DNA of 44,273 nt. It comes from Candidatus Rifleibacteriota bacterium. Lineage in GTDB: Bacteria > Muiribacteriota > Ozemobacteria > Ozemobacterales > Ozemobacteraceae. The stretch lies in contig JAAYNI010000080.1 of NCBI GenBank assembly GCA_012520995.1, positions 89,823-134,095 on the forward strand, read 5' to 3'. Below are positions 9,770-17,210 of this stretch, piece by piece (positions within the stretch are counted from its first letter, which is position 1; every line of letters begins with the position of its first letter). The notes beneath the pieces are model-generated. The model was not told the DNA's origin. It was given only the letters and a program-made list of their open reading frames with translations, and did not search any database. The translations under genes and the position numbers were made by a program.

Positions 9770-12433
9770 ATGTCAGAAACAAAATCCCGCTCAATTATTT
9801 TAAAAGTTCAAACAGCACTGCTTTTGCTCTTCACTGCAATCATGATTGCAGGCTGCGGAGGCGGTAGCAAAGAAAAAAACTTAGAGTCACCCTCAAGCGC
9901 GGGAAGCATTTTTTTGCACGGAACCCTCAAGGGCACCGTGCAAACAGAAAATAATGAACCTATACCTGGAGTTTTAGTAGAAGCTGGAGATAAGCAAGCA
10001 TCCACAGATGAATCTGGTATCTACACTATAGCTTCAATTCAAGCCGGCACATATGATGTCACTGCAAAAAAAGGCGGATACATTGAAGGCATCAAAGAAA
10101 GAGTGAACATAACTCCAGGTGCCCTGACAGAAAACATAGATTTTATATTACAAAAAGGAACCCAAGCGGTCACCGACTTCTTTGTTTCTCACCTAAGTCC
10201 CCCTTATGGAACTGACAAAGAAACAATAACAGTAAGCTGCCCAGGTTGCGGTTCTGTTCCTGGCAGAGTCATAATAGGTTCTCTTGAAGCAGAAGTGTTA
10301 TCTTGGGGAAACGGCTCTGACGAAATCAGAATAAGACTGCCTTCAGCCGTTGAATCAGGTCCAGTCAAAGTTATAATAAACAATATCCCGTCCAGCGAAG
10401 TCTCTCCTGTAATGTTTTTCGCAAGGCCTATTATTGACGGCGTAGTTCCAGATATTGCAGAAGGCGGACAAACATTAAGTGTCACAGGAAGAAATTTCTT
10501 TCCGCTTTACGATAAAAATATATTTTATATAAATGGACAGAAATGCCTTACCCAGCCTCAAGAAGGAACCATCAGAGACAATCTCATGGTAACCCTGCCT
10601 TTGGACGCTAAAAGCGGTCTTCTCAACATTGAGGTGGTTACGGATCACTTCCGCTTTGAAGGCATTTCTGACAAACTTGTCAGAATAAAACCCAAACTCA
10701 CGCATATTTCTCCGGCACGGGCTATACCTGGCTCTCATGTCACGCTGCATGGCGACAATTTCGGCAACATCGCCGCATATGCCCGAATAAAAATCGGAGA
10801 CAAGGATCTTCCGAGCACCTCTATTATAACCTACACGGATAAAAAAATAGTTTTCATTGCGCCAAACTATGACATTTTGCCGGCAGGAAGAACCGCAAAA
10901 ATTCACGTCATAGTTAACGGAGCCGAAACGGAACAGCTTGAATTCACCTCTTACGACGCTGCTCAAGCTACTTTGCGAGACTACGGCATATACAAATTCG
11001 AAAATGTCTCTTCGGCTGGAATTCTTCGTTTAGCACAACTCAAGCCGGATGAATCTATTGCCTTTTTATCAGTGCTTGCCTCAGATTTTCATCTCAACCC
11101 GCAAAACAATTATTCCTATTCTTATGAAGCCTATTTGGGAGGAAACAGACAACAAACCCAAATACTTCCTTCTGCAAGCATAAGAACATCCTCTATTTTT
11201 CCACCCAAATCCTCATACAGGAGAAAAAATTTAAAGCCTCTTCCCGCTTCCCCGCGCTTTATGCAAGCTGCTCCCCCGGAAGAGCTTGAACTCTGGGTCA
11301 GAGACTTTTCAAAGCCTGAACCTTGGGAAGATCAAAATGACCGCCAAATCACCCTGAAACGTCTGAAAATAGCCGACAAGTTCTTGCTTTATGGCGAAAA
11401 CTTCCAAGGCCTGACTGACAGCAACCTTAACGAAATAATAGAGAATGCCGGCAAAATTTACGACCGAATGCTGAATATTTTCAGAACCCAAAACCCGCCA
11501 GAAGGAAACGTAGATGAACAAACCAGAATAGTCCTGGCTTTGTATGAGTATCAATCAGGAGCTGAGGCAGAAACAGACCCGGCTTTTTTTGATTTCAGAG
11601 ACAAGCACAATACTTCAAATTCAGCCAAAACTGAGATTATATACGCTGATCCGAGAGCTTATATCGCTGATAAAAAAGACTTCTTCGCTTCAATAGCTAC
11701 AGCTCTTCATCAAATGTTTTATTACAATCAGCGTCTTAACCAAACGGCTCCCCCGCCCCCTGAGGAACTGTGGATTTGTACCGGAATGGGCATGTTCGCC
11801 AGAGAAAAGGCCGGTCTTTACGGTTTTCTCTCGCGAAACCCTAAAGATAAAGCTATGGTAGAAGCCTTCTTAAAGAAACCGGCAGAGCACGGTCTTAACT
11901 ATTGGTCACAAAGACCTTCGCCTGGATTTTTCGGCCTGCAATATCTCTTCGCTTCCTACATGCACCAAAGATCTGAGACAGCCGTTGCTCCAAAGATCGG
12001 GAAACAGATTTTTTATGCTCTACACGATAAAAGCGTTACATCAAACGGCATAAATGAGCTGGCCGATGTAGCGATGCCTCTTATGAGACCTGCTCCTGCA
12101 GGCTTTTCAGGATTTTTCAATGATTTTTGCTTGGCTCTCTATTTAGATGACATGAGCTTTTCTCCTCTATTTCAAAATCATTTCCCGGGACGCTACTCTT
12201 TCACTGAGATTCCTTTAAAGAGGTTGGCAGGGGGTCTTCAAGGGCGACGTTTGAGCGAAACTCCCGTTCCTGGAGAAACAAGAAATATGAAAGCATTTTC
12301 CTGCGATCTCATCGAATATACCAGCGGAAATTGGGGCGATGTGCTTTTTACTCTCAGAACCAAACCTGACGCTGGCAATTTTCAGACTTGGGTTATATAC
12401 TATTCAGGTGAATTACTTCAACAGGACAATTAA
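9770..12433 (+). CDS. TIG-domain lipoprotein with degenerate M30-like peptidase C-terminus
   Basis: The start is set at the ATG at 9770 because MSETKSRSIILKVQT then leads straight into a lipobox, MIAGC (Cys29), followed by GGGS; the upstream in-frame ATG at 9722 would give a non-typical leader. Domains in order: a carboxypeptidase-regulatory-like beta domain (about 45-125, GTVQTENNEPIPGVLVEAGD), three IPT/TIG-like domains (about 130-415; ISPARAIPGSHVTLHGDNFG is typical), then a helical C-terminal region. That region resembles hyicolysin-type (M30) peptidases: an Asn-Gln after the active helix and EELWICTGMGMFARE (665-679) for the usual E.WLNEGLS.YAE. Where HEFQH is expected it reads TALHQ (644-648), so zinc binding appears lost. 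Probably a surface-anchored binding protein. It is translationally coupled to the next gene. Confidence 0.8.
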   Translation: MSETKSRSIILKVQTALLLLFTAIMIAGCGGGSKEKNLESPSSAGSIFLHGTLKGTVQTENNEPIPGVLVEAGDKQASTDESGIYTIASIQAGTYDVTAKKGGYIEGIKERVNITPGALTENIDFILQKGTQAVTDFFVSHLSPPYGTDKETITVSCPGCGSVPGRVIIGSLEAEVLSWGNGSDEIRIRLPSAVESGPVKVIINNIPSSEVSPVMFFARPIIDGVVPDIAEGGQTLSVTGRNFFPLYDKNIFYINGQKCLTQPQEGTIRDNLMVTLPLDAKSGLLNIEVVTDHFRFEGISDKLVRIKPKLTHISPARAIPGSHVTLHGDNFGNIAAYARIKIGDKDLPSTSIITYTDKKIVFIAPNYDILPAGRTAKIHVIVNGAETEQLEFTSYDAAQATLRDYGIYKFENVSSAGILRLAQLKPDESIAFLSVLASDFHLNPQNNYSYSYEAYLGGNRQQTQILPSASIRTSSIFPPKSSYRRKNLKPLPASPRFMQAAPPEELELWVRDFSKPEPWEDQNDRQITLKRLKIADKFLLYGENFQGLTDSNLNEIIENAGKIYDRMLNIFRTQNPPEGNVDEQTRIVLALYEYQSGAEAETDPAFFDFRDKHNTSNSAKTEIIYADPRAYIADKKDFFASIATALHQMFYYNQRLNQTAPPPPEELWICTGMGMFAREKAGLYGFLSRNPKDKAMVEAFLKKPAEHGLNYWSQRPSPGFFGLQYLFASYMHQRSETAVAPKIGKQIFYALHDKSVTSNGINELADVAMPLMRPAPAGFSGFFNDFCLALYLDDMSFSPLFQNHFPGRYSFTEIPLKRLAGGLQGRRLSETPVPGETRNMKAFSCDLIEYTSGNWGDVLFTLRTKPDAGNFQTWVIYYSGELLQQDN

Positions 12434-12436
12434 ACT

Positions 12437-12805
12437 ATGATGAACTTACTTGCAGCCTTTGTCTTTTTGACAATTGTGGCAATAATAGTCTTTTTTACAA
12501 TATTTTCAGGCTCCAACTTTATCAGAGCCAAATACAACGGCCTACATATCACACTGAAACACTATCTGGATGTCTGCATGAAAAACGCCAAACCTAAAGA
12601 CGTTATAGATGCTCTTATACTCCTTAAAACCAATGAAAGATCTCTCAGCCTGACACAACTTGTAGATCACTCCAGAAAAGGCGGAAACCTTATTGCCGTT
12701 GTTACTGCCTATGTAACAGCATTAAGAAACGGGAAAAGCGCAAATTTCGATGAGCTTTCAAAAATTCAGCTCGGCGGCGGCGACCCGTTTAAAGCCATAA
12801 AGTAA
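12437..12805 (+). CDS. Short FloA-like membrane protein (N-terminal part only)
   Basis: A 122-residue protein with one hydrophobic segment (NLLAAFVFLTIVAIIVFFTIF) followed by a region that aligns by eye with the N-terminal third of FloA (UPF0365): FIRAKYNGLHITLKHYLDV for [35 protein letters not shown] for [32 protein letters not shown] for [15 protein letters not shown], and the end IQLGGGDPFKAIK for [14 protein letters not shown]. It stops at that point and lacks the PHB-like and coiled-coil regions. ATG-ATG starts 3 bases after the stop of the TIG lipoprotein, so it is probably translated by coupling. It is one of four FloA relatives in this window, the others being at 21846-23815. Role unknown; a membrane scaffold partner is a guess. 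Confidence 0.78.
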   Translation: MMNLLAAFVFLTIVAIIVFFTIFSGSNFIRAKYNGLHITLKHYLDVCMKNAKPKDVIDALILLKTNERSLSLTQLVDHSRKGGNLIAVVTAYVTALRNGKSANFDELSKIQLGGGDPFKAIK

Positions 12806-12848
12806 AAAAACAATAGACAGTGATTAGTATCGGCAAACAGTGGGTTTG

Positions 12849-13970
12849 TTACAGAAAGAGCTCAGCTATAGCCTGATCAACGAAAGTCAGCCCCTTATCC
12901 GTAAGTCTGACTCGCTCTGCATTCTCAACAAGAAGCCCTTGATTAAGATTCTTTTCAAGGCCATTGTAAAACTCTTGAGGGATCTCTCCGAACCTATGCT
13001 TCAGCTCTGTTATATCCAAGCCTCTTATCAGCCTTAGAGCCAGCATAACAAATTCATTAAATTTATCTTTTTCAGAAAGCTCTTCTATTTCTTCTTCGCC
13101 TTTCAGCCAGGTTTCAAAATCATCAGGAAAAGACCTTCTTATATTGCCCTTAGTAGATACAGCTGCAGGCCCAAGCCCCAAATAATCGCCGCATAGCCAA
13201 TAATTTAAATTGTGAAGACTTTCAAAGCCGTTTTTCGCAAAATTCGAAATTTCATAATGAGTATAACCTTCTGAAATCAACAAATCTCTAACTTGAAAAT
13301 ATTCTTCTGTCCCGACTGTGGAATCATGCGGAAACTCCCCTGTTCTGACCTTTTCGCAAAGAGGTGTTCCTTCTTCAACCGAAAGCATATAGGCAGAAAT
13401 ATGGTTAGGATTGAATTCCCCGATAAACATTTTCAGAGAATCAGCTATTGAAGCACAAAAAGGTACTCCCAGAATAAAGTCGCAAGAAAAGTTTATTTTC
13501 TTCTCGCTTAGCATTTCAGCTGCTTTTAAAACGTTCTTCATTCTGGCTTTTCTGTCTAAAATAGTCAGTTCGTCATCTGAAAGCCGCTGAATTCCCATGC
13601 TTATACGAAGTTTTTTTAAACTGCAAAGAATATTCAAAACTTCTTCACTCAGAGTCTCTGGATTGCTTTCAAAAGTGATTTCGGCCGTTTCACTTAAATC
13701 AAGTCTTTGAAACAACTCAACAAACTTTGCAGCTCCCTTCTCTCCTAATGCCGTTGGATTTCCGCCACCAACAAATATTGTTTTAAAACTTCCGAGTTTT
13801 TCGGCTTCATTCTCAAAATCAGCCGCGAGTTTTTCGAAATATTTATTTTTCAAGTCTTGAGAAGGAACTATAGAGTAAAAGGCGCAATAGCCGCATTTGC
13901 TCAAGCAAAAGGGCACATGCAGGTATAGTGATGAGTGGCGAGTGATGAGTGGCGAGTAAAGATTTTTCAT
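12849..13970 (-). CDS. hemW: HemW-like radical SAM protein
   Basis: Starting at the ATG at 13968-13970 gives 373 residues with GGAAGAG a few bases upstream; a GTG start further out (14003) lies inside an intergenic repeat and is less likely. The radical SAM cluster motif CLSKCGYC is at Cys22, Cys26 and Cys29 after LYLHVPF, as in HemW/HemN-type proteins. GGGNPTAL, the ESNPET motif, the GIQRLSD stretch and a C-terminal HemN-C-like winged domain (ITELKHRFG ... VRLTDKGLTFVDQAIAELF) all follow in family order. HemW is known as a heme chaperone rather than a coproporphyrinogen oxidase, and the CxxxCxxC-only N-terminus fits that type. Residues 5-16 (YSPLITRHSSLY) are encoded by a perfect tandem 14-mer at 13927-13954 that belongs to the intergenic repeat family. 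Confidence 0.87.
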   Translation of the reverse strand: MKNLYSPLITRHSSLYLHVPFCLSKCGYCAFYSIVPSQDLKNKYFEKLAADFENEAEKLGSFKTIFVGGGNPTALGEKGAAKFVELFQRLDLSETAEITFESNPETLSEEVLNILCSLKKLRISMGIQRLSDDELTILDRKARMKNVLKAAEMLSEKKINFSCDFILGVPFCASIADSLKMFIGEFNPNHISAYMLSVEEGTPLCEKVRTGEFPHDSTVGTEEYFQVRDLLISEGYTHYEISNFAKNGFESLHNLNYWLCGDYLGLGPAAVSTKGNIRRSFPDDFETWLKGEEEIEELSEKDKFNEFVMLALRLIRGLDITELKHRFGEIPQEFYNGLEKNLNQGLLVENAERVRLTDKGLTFVDQAIAELFL

Positions 13971-14196
13971 AATCTCTTCCTTATACATATCCACAGATGA
14001 CACAGATGGGATTTTTAAGCTTTACTTAAAAATCAGTGGCAAGTGGCGTGTGGCGAGTTGAATTGTTTTAGATATAAACATTCATAAATTTATTCTCAAT
14101 TTTTCAAAGCTATATTTAACAGAATCTCAAAGCAGTTGTTGCTATAAGATTGAGTCCTAAACAATTATTTCTAATTTATACTTTATAATTTCTAAT
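13971..14196. repeat. Repeat-filled gap with hairpin
   Basis: It contains CCACAGATGACACAGATGGG (13991-14010) running into the hairpin GATTTTTAAGC-ttt-ACTTAAAAATC at 14010-14034, then GTGGCAAGTGGCGTGTGGCG repeats and a stretch of poor AT-rich sequence. No gene seen. Confidence 0.6.
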
Positions 14197-15153
14197 TTAA
14201 TTAAGCTCGCCACAAGCCACCCACCACCCGTCACCACAGAATGGTGCGAGCACCTTAAGGCCTCTTGCCTTGTACTCTTTGGCTTTTATAGGATCCACTC
14301 CCTTTATAAGAGGCATATCCTTAAAAGGCACTAACCCCACATGACAAGAGTCGCAAAGATGAGCCAAATCACTTTGAGAAAGCCTGCCATGCCAGACAAC
14401 TCCAGGCATCTTAATCAGAGACTCAAAGTCTTTACCTCTTCCGCTGCCCGCAATATGCAGCACTGAGTTTGGCCTTTGGGCTATCATTTTTAGCCAATCA
14501 AAATCGATCCATTCAAAATGAGCTCCAGTGCTGAGAAAATGTGTTTTACCGTCATCAGGCGGCGATGTGGTCACAGGCGTGTTCAAAAACTCCCTTGATG
14601 GCCTGTTAGGCACAAGTTCTATCTTGTTTTTGTATCTCTCTGGCATAGAAGAGCCTATAAACGGATGAGAAACGATAATCCTGTCAGACAGCAAAAACAA
14701 AGTTTCGTCATATAGTTTAAAAGCCTCGCGATTCTGACCTGGAAAAAGACCATGCAAATCGCACTTGTCATAAATTTGAGCCTTCCATTTATATTCAGCT
14801 GAACCCAGAGAAAAAACCGGATTGGCTGTCCAAAGAACTAAATCTTCAGAATGCTCTCCTATCTTCTTTAAAAGAAGCTTAAAATAAAGCCTCGAAGCAA
14901 ATTTCTGCAAAACAGGAAAATTTGAAGCTTTAAAAGGAATTGAAGTTTTCAGAGCAATCAAACGCTCGGCCACTATTTTACGTTTCATTCCAAAAAAAGC
15001 TGATTCAGGCGGTTCAGCAAAAAAAACAGTTCGGCCGGACTCAGCCAGCAATGAAGCAAAGAGCTGATGCCTTTGCTCCAGCTGTTCAAACTTCACCGGC
15101 GATATGTAGAGTATTTTTTCCAAACTTATCTTGTCCAACTTCTTTAAAACCAC
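14197..15153 (-). CDS. Glycosyltransferase-like protein, C-terminus ending in a repeat
   Basis: A 318-residue cytoplasmic protein. The N-terminal half (ILYISPVKFEQLEQRHQLFASLLAESGRTVFFAEPP) resembles the first Rossmann domain of GT-B enzymes of the TuaH type. The C-terminal half carries the usual pattern: RIIVSHPFI, KIELVPNRPSREFL, HFLSTGAHFEWIDFDWLKMIA, SVLHIAGSGRG, VVWHGRLSQSDLAHLCDSCHVGLVPFKDMPL, and VDPIKAKEYKARGLKVLAP, where EYKARGLKV replaces the common EYLAAGKPVV. The product probably transfers a sugar to a surface polysaccharide or lipid; donor and acceptor unknown. The last 12 residues (GDGWWVACGELN, bases 14197-14235) are encoded by a copy of the intergenic GTGGTGGGTGGC repeat that also supplies the stop, so the normal end of the protein seems to have been lost. 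Confidence 0.75.
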   Translation of the reverse strand: MVLKKLDKISLEKILYISPVKFEQLEQRHQLFASLLAESGRTVFFAEPPESAFFGMKRKIVAERLIALKTSIPFKASNFPVLQKFASRLYFKLLLKKIGEHSEDLVLWTANPVFSLGSAEYKWKAQIYDKCDLHGLFPGQNREAFKLYDETLFLLSDRIIVSHPFIGSSMPERYKNKIELVPNRPSREFLNTPVTTSPPDDGKTHFLSTGAHFEWIDFDWLKMIAQRPNSVLHIAGSGRGKDFESLIKMPGVVWHGRLSQSDLAHLCDSCHVGLVPFKDMPLIKGVDPIKAKEYKARGLKVLAPFCGDGWWVACGELN

Positions 15154-15270
15154 AGAAGATCTATTTTAATGTTAAAAGATCAACAGCTCAAAACAGTTTT
15201 TAATTCTAGCAATTGAGTCTAAACAATTCCACCGTCCACTAAGCACTGTGCACTGATTTGCATCCGTCGC

Positions 15271-15304
15271 AAGAAACGTTTCATGAAACGCCAAGAAACG
15301 TTCT
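15271..15304. promoter_or_regulatory. Candidate upstream activator sites for the Hsp20 operon
   Basis: A perfect 14-base palindrome CGTTTCATGAAACG (15277-15290) is flanked by two direct copies of AAGAAACGTT (15271-15280 and 15293-15302). They lie about 80-110 bases upstream of the predicted transcription start, the usual position for sigma-54 activator binding sites. The binding protein is not known. Confidence 0.55.
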
Positions 15305-15366
15305 ATAAAATTATAGCAAAGTAGCATTGTTTTCTCAAACCCTTTCACAGAGCACATTTCAAAAGT

Positions 15367-15381
15367 TGGCACGTCATTTGC
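15367..15381 (+). promoter_or_regulatory. Sigma-54 (-24/-12) promoter for the Hsp20 operon
   Basis: TGGCAC-GTCAT-TTGC matches the RpoN consensus TGGCAC-N5-TTGC, with the GG (15368-15369) and GC (15380-15381) doublets 12 bases apart. Transcription would start near 15393, leaving a leader of about 40 bases before the AGGAGG of the first Hsp20 gene. Confidence 0.8.
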
Positions 15382-15433
15382 GTTATATATTGGTGAAAAT
15401 TAATTGAAGGATTTACAGCTAGGAGGAAATACT

Positions 15434-15883
15434 ATGACAATATGGAACTTTTTAAAAGAAATGGAAGATTTACAAACTGAGCTTGGCAAACTCGCCAATG
15501 CGAGCAGTTTTTACGGACTGCCACGGACATCCTTCTTGCCAGGTCTCTCCCCCAGGATGTTCCCAATGATTAACCTGAGCGACGCAGGCGACGACATACT
15601 TCTCGAAGCTATGGCTCCGGGACTGGATCCTGAATCACTCAACGTCACGGCTCTTAAAAACCAGATAACAATTTCAGGACAAAAAGCTGCTCTGGAAACA
15701 GAAAGAGAAAATATTCACAGAAGCGAAAGAGCTGCAGGCAAGTTCACAAGAACTATTGAGCTTCCCCTTCCCGTAGAAACTGACAAAATCGAAGCTTCCT
15801 ACGCGAACGGCATACTCAAAGTGACTCTTCCCAAAGCGGAAGAAGCCAAGCCTCGCCAAATTTCGATTGACGTGAAAAACTGA
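15434..15883 (+). CDS. Hsp20 family small heat-shock protein (first of two)
   Basis: The start is the ATG at 15434, with AGGAGG 7 bases upstream; a TTG 30 bases earlier is in frame but lies before that Shine-Dalgarno. The 149-residue product has an N-terminal arm (MTIWNFLKEMEDLQTELGKL) and an alpha-crystallin domain from about residue 50 (PMINLSDAGDDILLEAMAPGLDPESLNVTALKNQITISG) with the conserved A.G.LKVTLPK motif seen here as YANGILKVTLPKAEEAKPRQI near the C-terminus. These are ATP-independent holdases of the cytoplasm that bind unfolded proteins and form oligomers. The second Hsp20 gene follows after 13 bases in the same operon. Expression is predicted from the sigma-54 promoter at 15367. 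Confidence 0.95.
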   Translation: MTIWNFLKEMEDLQTELGKLANASSFYGLPRTSFLPGLSPRMFPMINLSDAGDDILLEAMAPGLDPESLNVTALKNQITISGQKAALETERENIHRSERAAGKFTRTIELPLPVETDKIEASYANGILKVTLPKAEEAKPRQISIDVKN

Positions 15884-15896
15884 AAGGAGCCCAGCC

Positions 15897-16301
15897 ATGA
15901 CTGAAAAAAATATAACTAATCAAGAAAAAGACTCTAAATTGATCAAACGTGAAATCACTAGACAAGCGGAAAACTATGTAACCCCCGCTACTGATATATA
16001 TGAAGACGACAAAGGCTTAAGAATGCTGGTAGATTTGCCAGGCGTTACCAAAGACGGTTTAAACCTTCATGTAAATGACAATGTTCTCACAATTGAAGCC
16101 AAAGTAGATGTGCCTCAAAAGGACAAGAGCTATATTCTGAGAGAGTTCTCAACTCCTTCATACTACAGGCAGTTCGATTTATGCGAACTGGTAGACGAAG
16201 ATGCTATAGAAGCTGAACTTAAAAACGGCGTACTGCATGTCTCGCTGCCAAAAGCCAAAGAAAATATGCCAAAACAGATCCAAGTTAAAGTGGAAGGCTG
16301 A
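15897..16301 (+). CDS. Hsp20 family small heat-shock protein (second of two)
   Basis: A 134-residue protein with AAAGGAG 8 bases before its ATG. The alpha-crystallin domain spans about residues 35-130: PATDIYEDDKGLRMLVDLPGVTKDGLNLHVNDNVLTIEAK and ELKNGVLHVSLPKAKENMPKQIQVKVEG, with the conserved L.GV and A/GVL.V.LPK signatures. It differs clearly in sequence from the preceding Hsp20, so the pair is an old duplication or two subclasses that may form hetero-oligomers. It lies in the same sigma-54-controlled operon. The stop is followed within 20 bases by an intergenic GTGGGTAGTGGCTAGTG repeat; no terminator hairpin with a T-run was recognised directly after it. Confidence 0.95.
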   Translation: MTEKNITNQEKDSKLIKREITRQAENYVTPATDIYEDDKGLRMLVDLPGVTKDGLNLHVNDNVLTIEAKVDVPQKDKSYILREFSTPSYYRQFDLCELVDEDAIEAELKNGVLHVSLPKAKENMPKQIQVKVEG

Positions 16302-16674
16302 TAACAACAGTGTATAGCTGATGGTGGGTAGTGGCTAGTGAAATTGTTTAGATTCAATTGCTAAAACTGACAACTGCTTTAAGAAGCCGATAAATAACCC
16401 TTGTTATCTTTGGCAGCTACCCCCCCCTTTCCGCTCACTGAATACTAAAAGTTATTCCATAAACACAGCTTGTGCTAATGCATAGGCTGTGTTCATTTTT
16501 ACACTTTCTCTATACATTTTACATTATCAAAACCCGTCACCGCTACTGCCTGTCCGTTGTCCTTTCTGCCATTGCCCACCAGTCACAACCCACCGTTTGT
16601 TACAGTCTGAATGAAGGAATTCTCGACTTTAGCAATCTGTTTTTAAAAGAAATTAAGTTAAGCAAAATATTTAA
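16302..16674. repeat. Intergenic repeat region after the Hsp20 operon
   Basis: No gene supported. It carries GGTGGGTAGTGGCTAGTGAA near 16322-16341 running into TTGTTTAGATTCAATTGC, a C7 tract at 16423-16429, and a CACC/CCAC-rich repeat stretch around 16534-16597. A 74-codon frame (16472-16696) crosses these repeats and has neither a Shine-Dalgarno nor recognisable content. Confidence 0.6.
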
Positions 16675-16769
16675 TTTTTGCGAAGTCATTGATTAAGCTG
16701 ACAGAGTAAATTCATTTAATCGGTCAGCTTAATCAGCGACGGGGGAAAAATTCTATCTTATAGAATTTT
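16675..16769 (+). repeat. Modular structured element, copy 1
   Basis: Conserved left flank TTTTTGCGAAGTC (16675-16687), then a perfect 13-base-pair stem TGATTAAGCTGAC (16690-16702) / GTCAGCTTAATCA (16723-16735), then the right flank GCGACGGGGG (16736-16745), where GAC pairs with the GTC of the left flank. A second hairpin AAAATTCTAT/ATAGAATTTT (16747-16769) follows. Copies with different stem sequences are at 29474 and 41062. Confidence 0.6.
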
Positions 16770-16780
16770 CCCATTGATTT

Positions 16781-16822
16781 CTTTATCTGCGTTCATCTGT
16801 GTAATCTGTGGATAAAAATTCC
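16781..16822 (-). repeat. CACAGAT-type interspersed repeat
   Basis: TCTGCGTTCATCTGTGTAAT followed by CTGTGGATA is the reverse complement of the element at 2185-2225, 29275-29320 and 40974-41005. It stands about 35 bases right of the modular element, the same order as at 29598 and 41199. Confidence 0.7.
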
Positions 16823-16839
16823 TGTTTCTTTACTGAGAG

Positions 16840-16893
16840 TTGCTTTTCTGATATATTGCCGAATGTACGGTAAAATCAGAAAAGCAATTTTTT
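16840..16893 (+). promoter_or_regulatory. Terminator-like leader hairpin before the ACT/UPF0210 operon
   Basis: Perfect 13-base arms TTGCTTTTCTGAT (16840-16852) and ATCAGAAAAGCAA (16875-16887) enclose a smaller GCCG/CGGT stem and are followed at once by T6 (16888-16893). The Shine-Dalgarno of the ACT gene (AGAGGT, 16901-16906) lies only 8 bases further on, so this looks like an attenuator rather than the terminator of the distant Hsp20 operon. No known riboswitch aptamer was recognised upstream. Confidence 0.5.
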
Positions 16894-16910
16894 ATATAAA
16901 AGAGGTCGAA

Positions 16911-17195
16911 ATGGAACCAAGGAAAGAGCGAGTTGTCATCACAGTCATGGGAGCCAACAAACCCGGGATTTTAGCAGGAATAGCAACTTCCATAGCTGAA
17001 GCGGGAGCAAGCGTTGAAGACGTTAGCCAAAAGATTTTGCAGGATTATTTCGCGCTTATGATGATAGTAGATATAACCTCAGCCAATTGCAGCTTTGAAG
17101 ATTTCCAAAACAGAGTAACCACTGTAGCGGAAAGACTCAGCAGCAAGGCCTTCATACAGCACGAAGATGTTTTTAAGTTTCAACACAGACTTTGA
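16911..17195 (+). CDS. ACT-domain protein (UPF0237 type)
   Basis: The start is the ATG at 16911 (AGAGGTCGAA upstream); an earlier in-frame ATG at 16863 lies in the loop of the leader hairpin. The 94-residue product is a single ACT domain: VVITVMGANKPGILAGIATSIAEAGASVEDVSQKILQDYFALMMIVDI, with the G.DKPGI-type loop that binds amino acids in this fold. Stand-alone ACT proteins of the UPF0237 group are small cytoplasmic regulators or ligand sensors. It is typically encoded directly before a UPF0210 (PFL-like) gene, as here with a 15-base gap, so the two probably work together. The ligand is unknown. Confidence 0.9.
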   Translation: MEPRKERVVITVMGANKPGILAGIATSIAEAGASVEDVSQKILQDYFALMMIVDITSANCSFEDFQNRVTTVAERLSSKAFIQHEDVFKFQHRL

Positions 17196-17210
17196 GCGGA
17201 GGAGCGAATA

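Noticed and set aside
13927-13954. Tandem 14-mer as a CRISPR-like repeat
   Set aside because: There are only two adjacent units with no spacers, and the sequence belongs to the dispersed intergenic family.
15172-15372. Minus-strand frame of 66 codons before the Hsp20 operon
   Set aside because: It covers the sigma-54 promoter and its upstream palindromes and has no recognisable content.
16472-16696. Plus-strand frame of 74 codons
   Set aside because: It is composed of intergenic repeats and runs into the structured element; no ribosome site.
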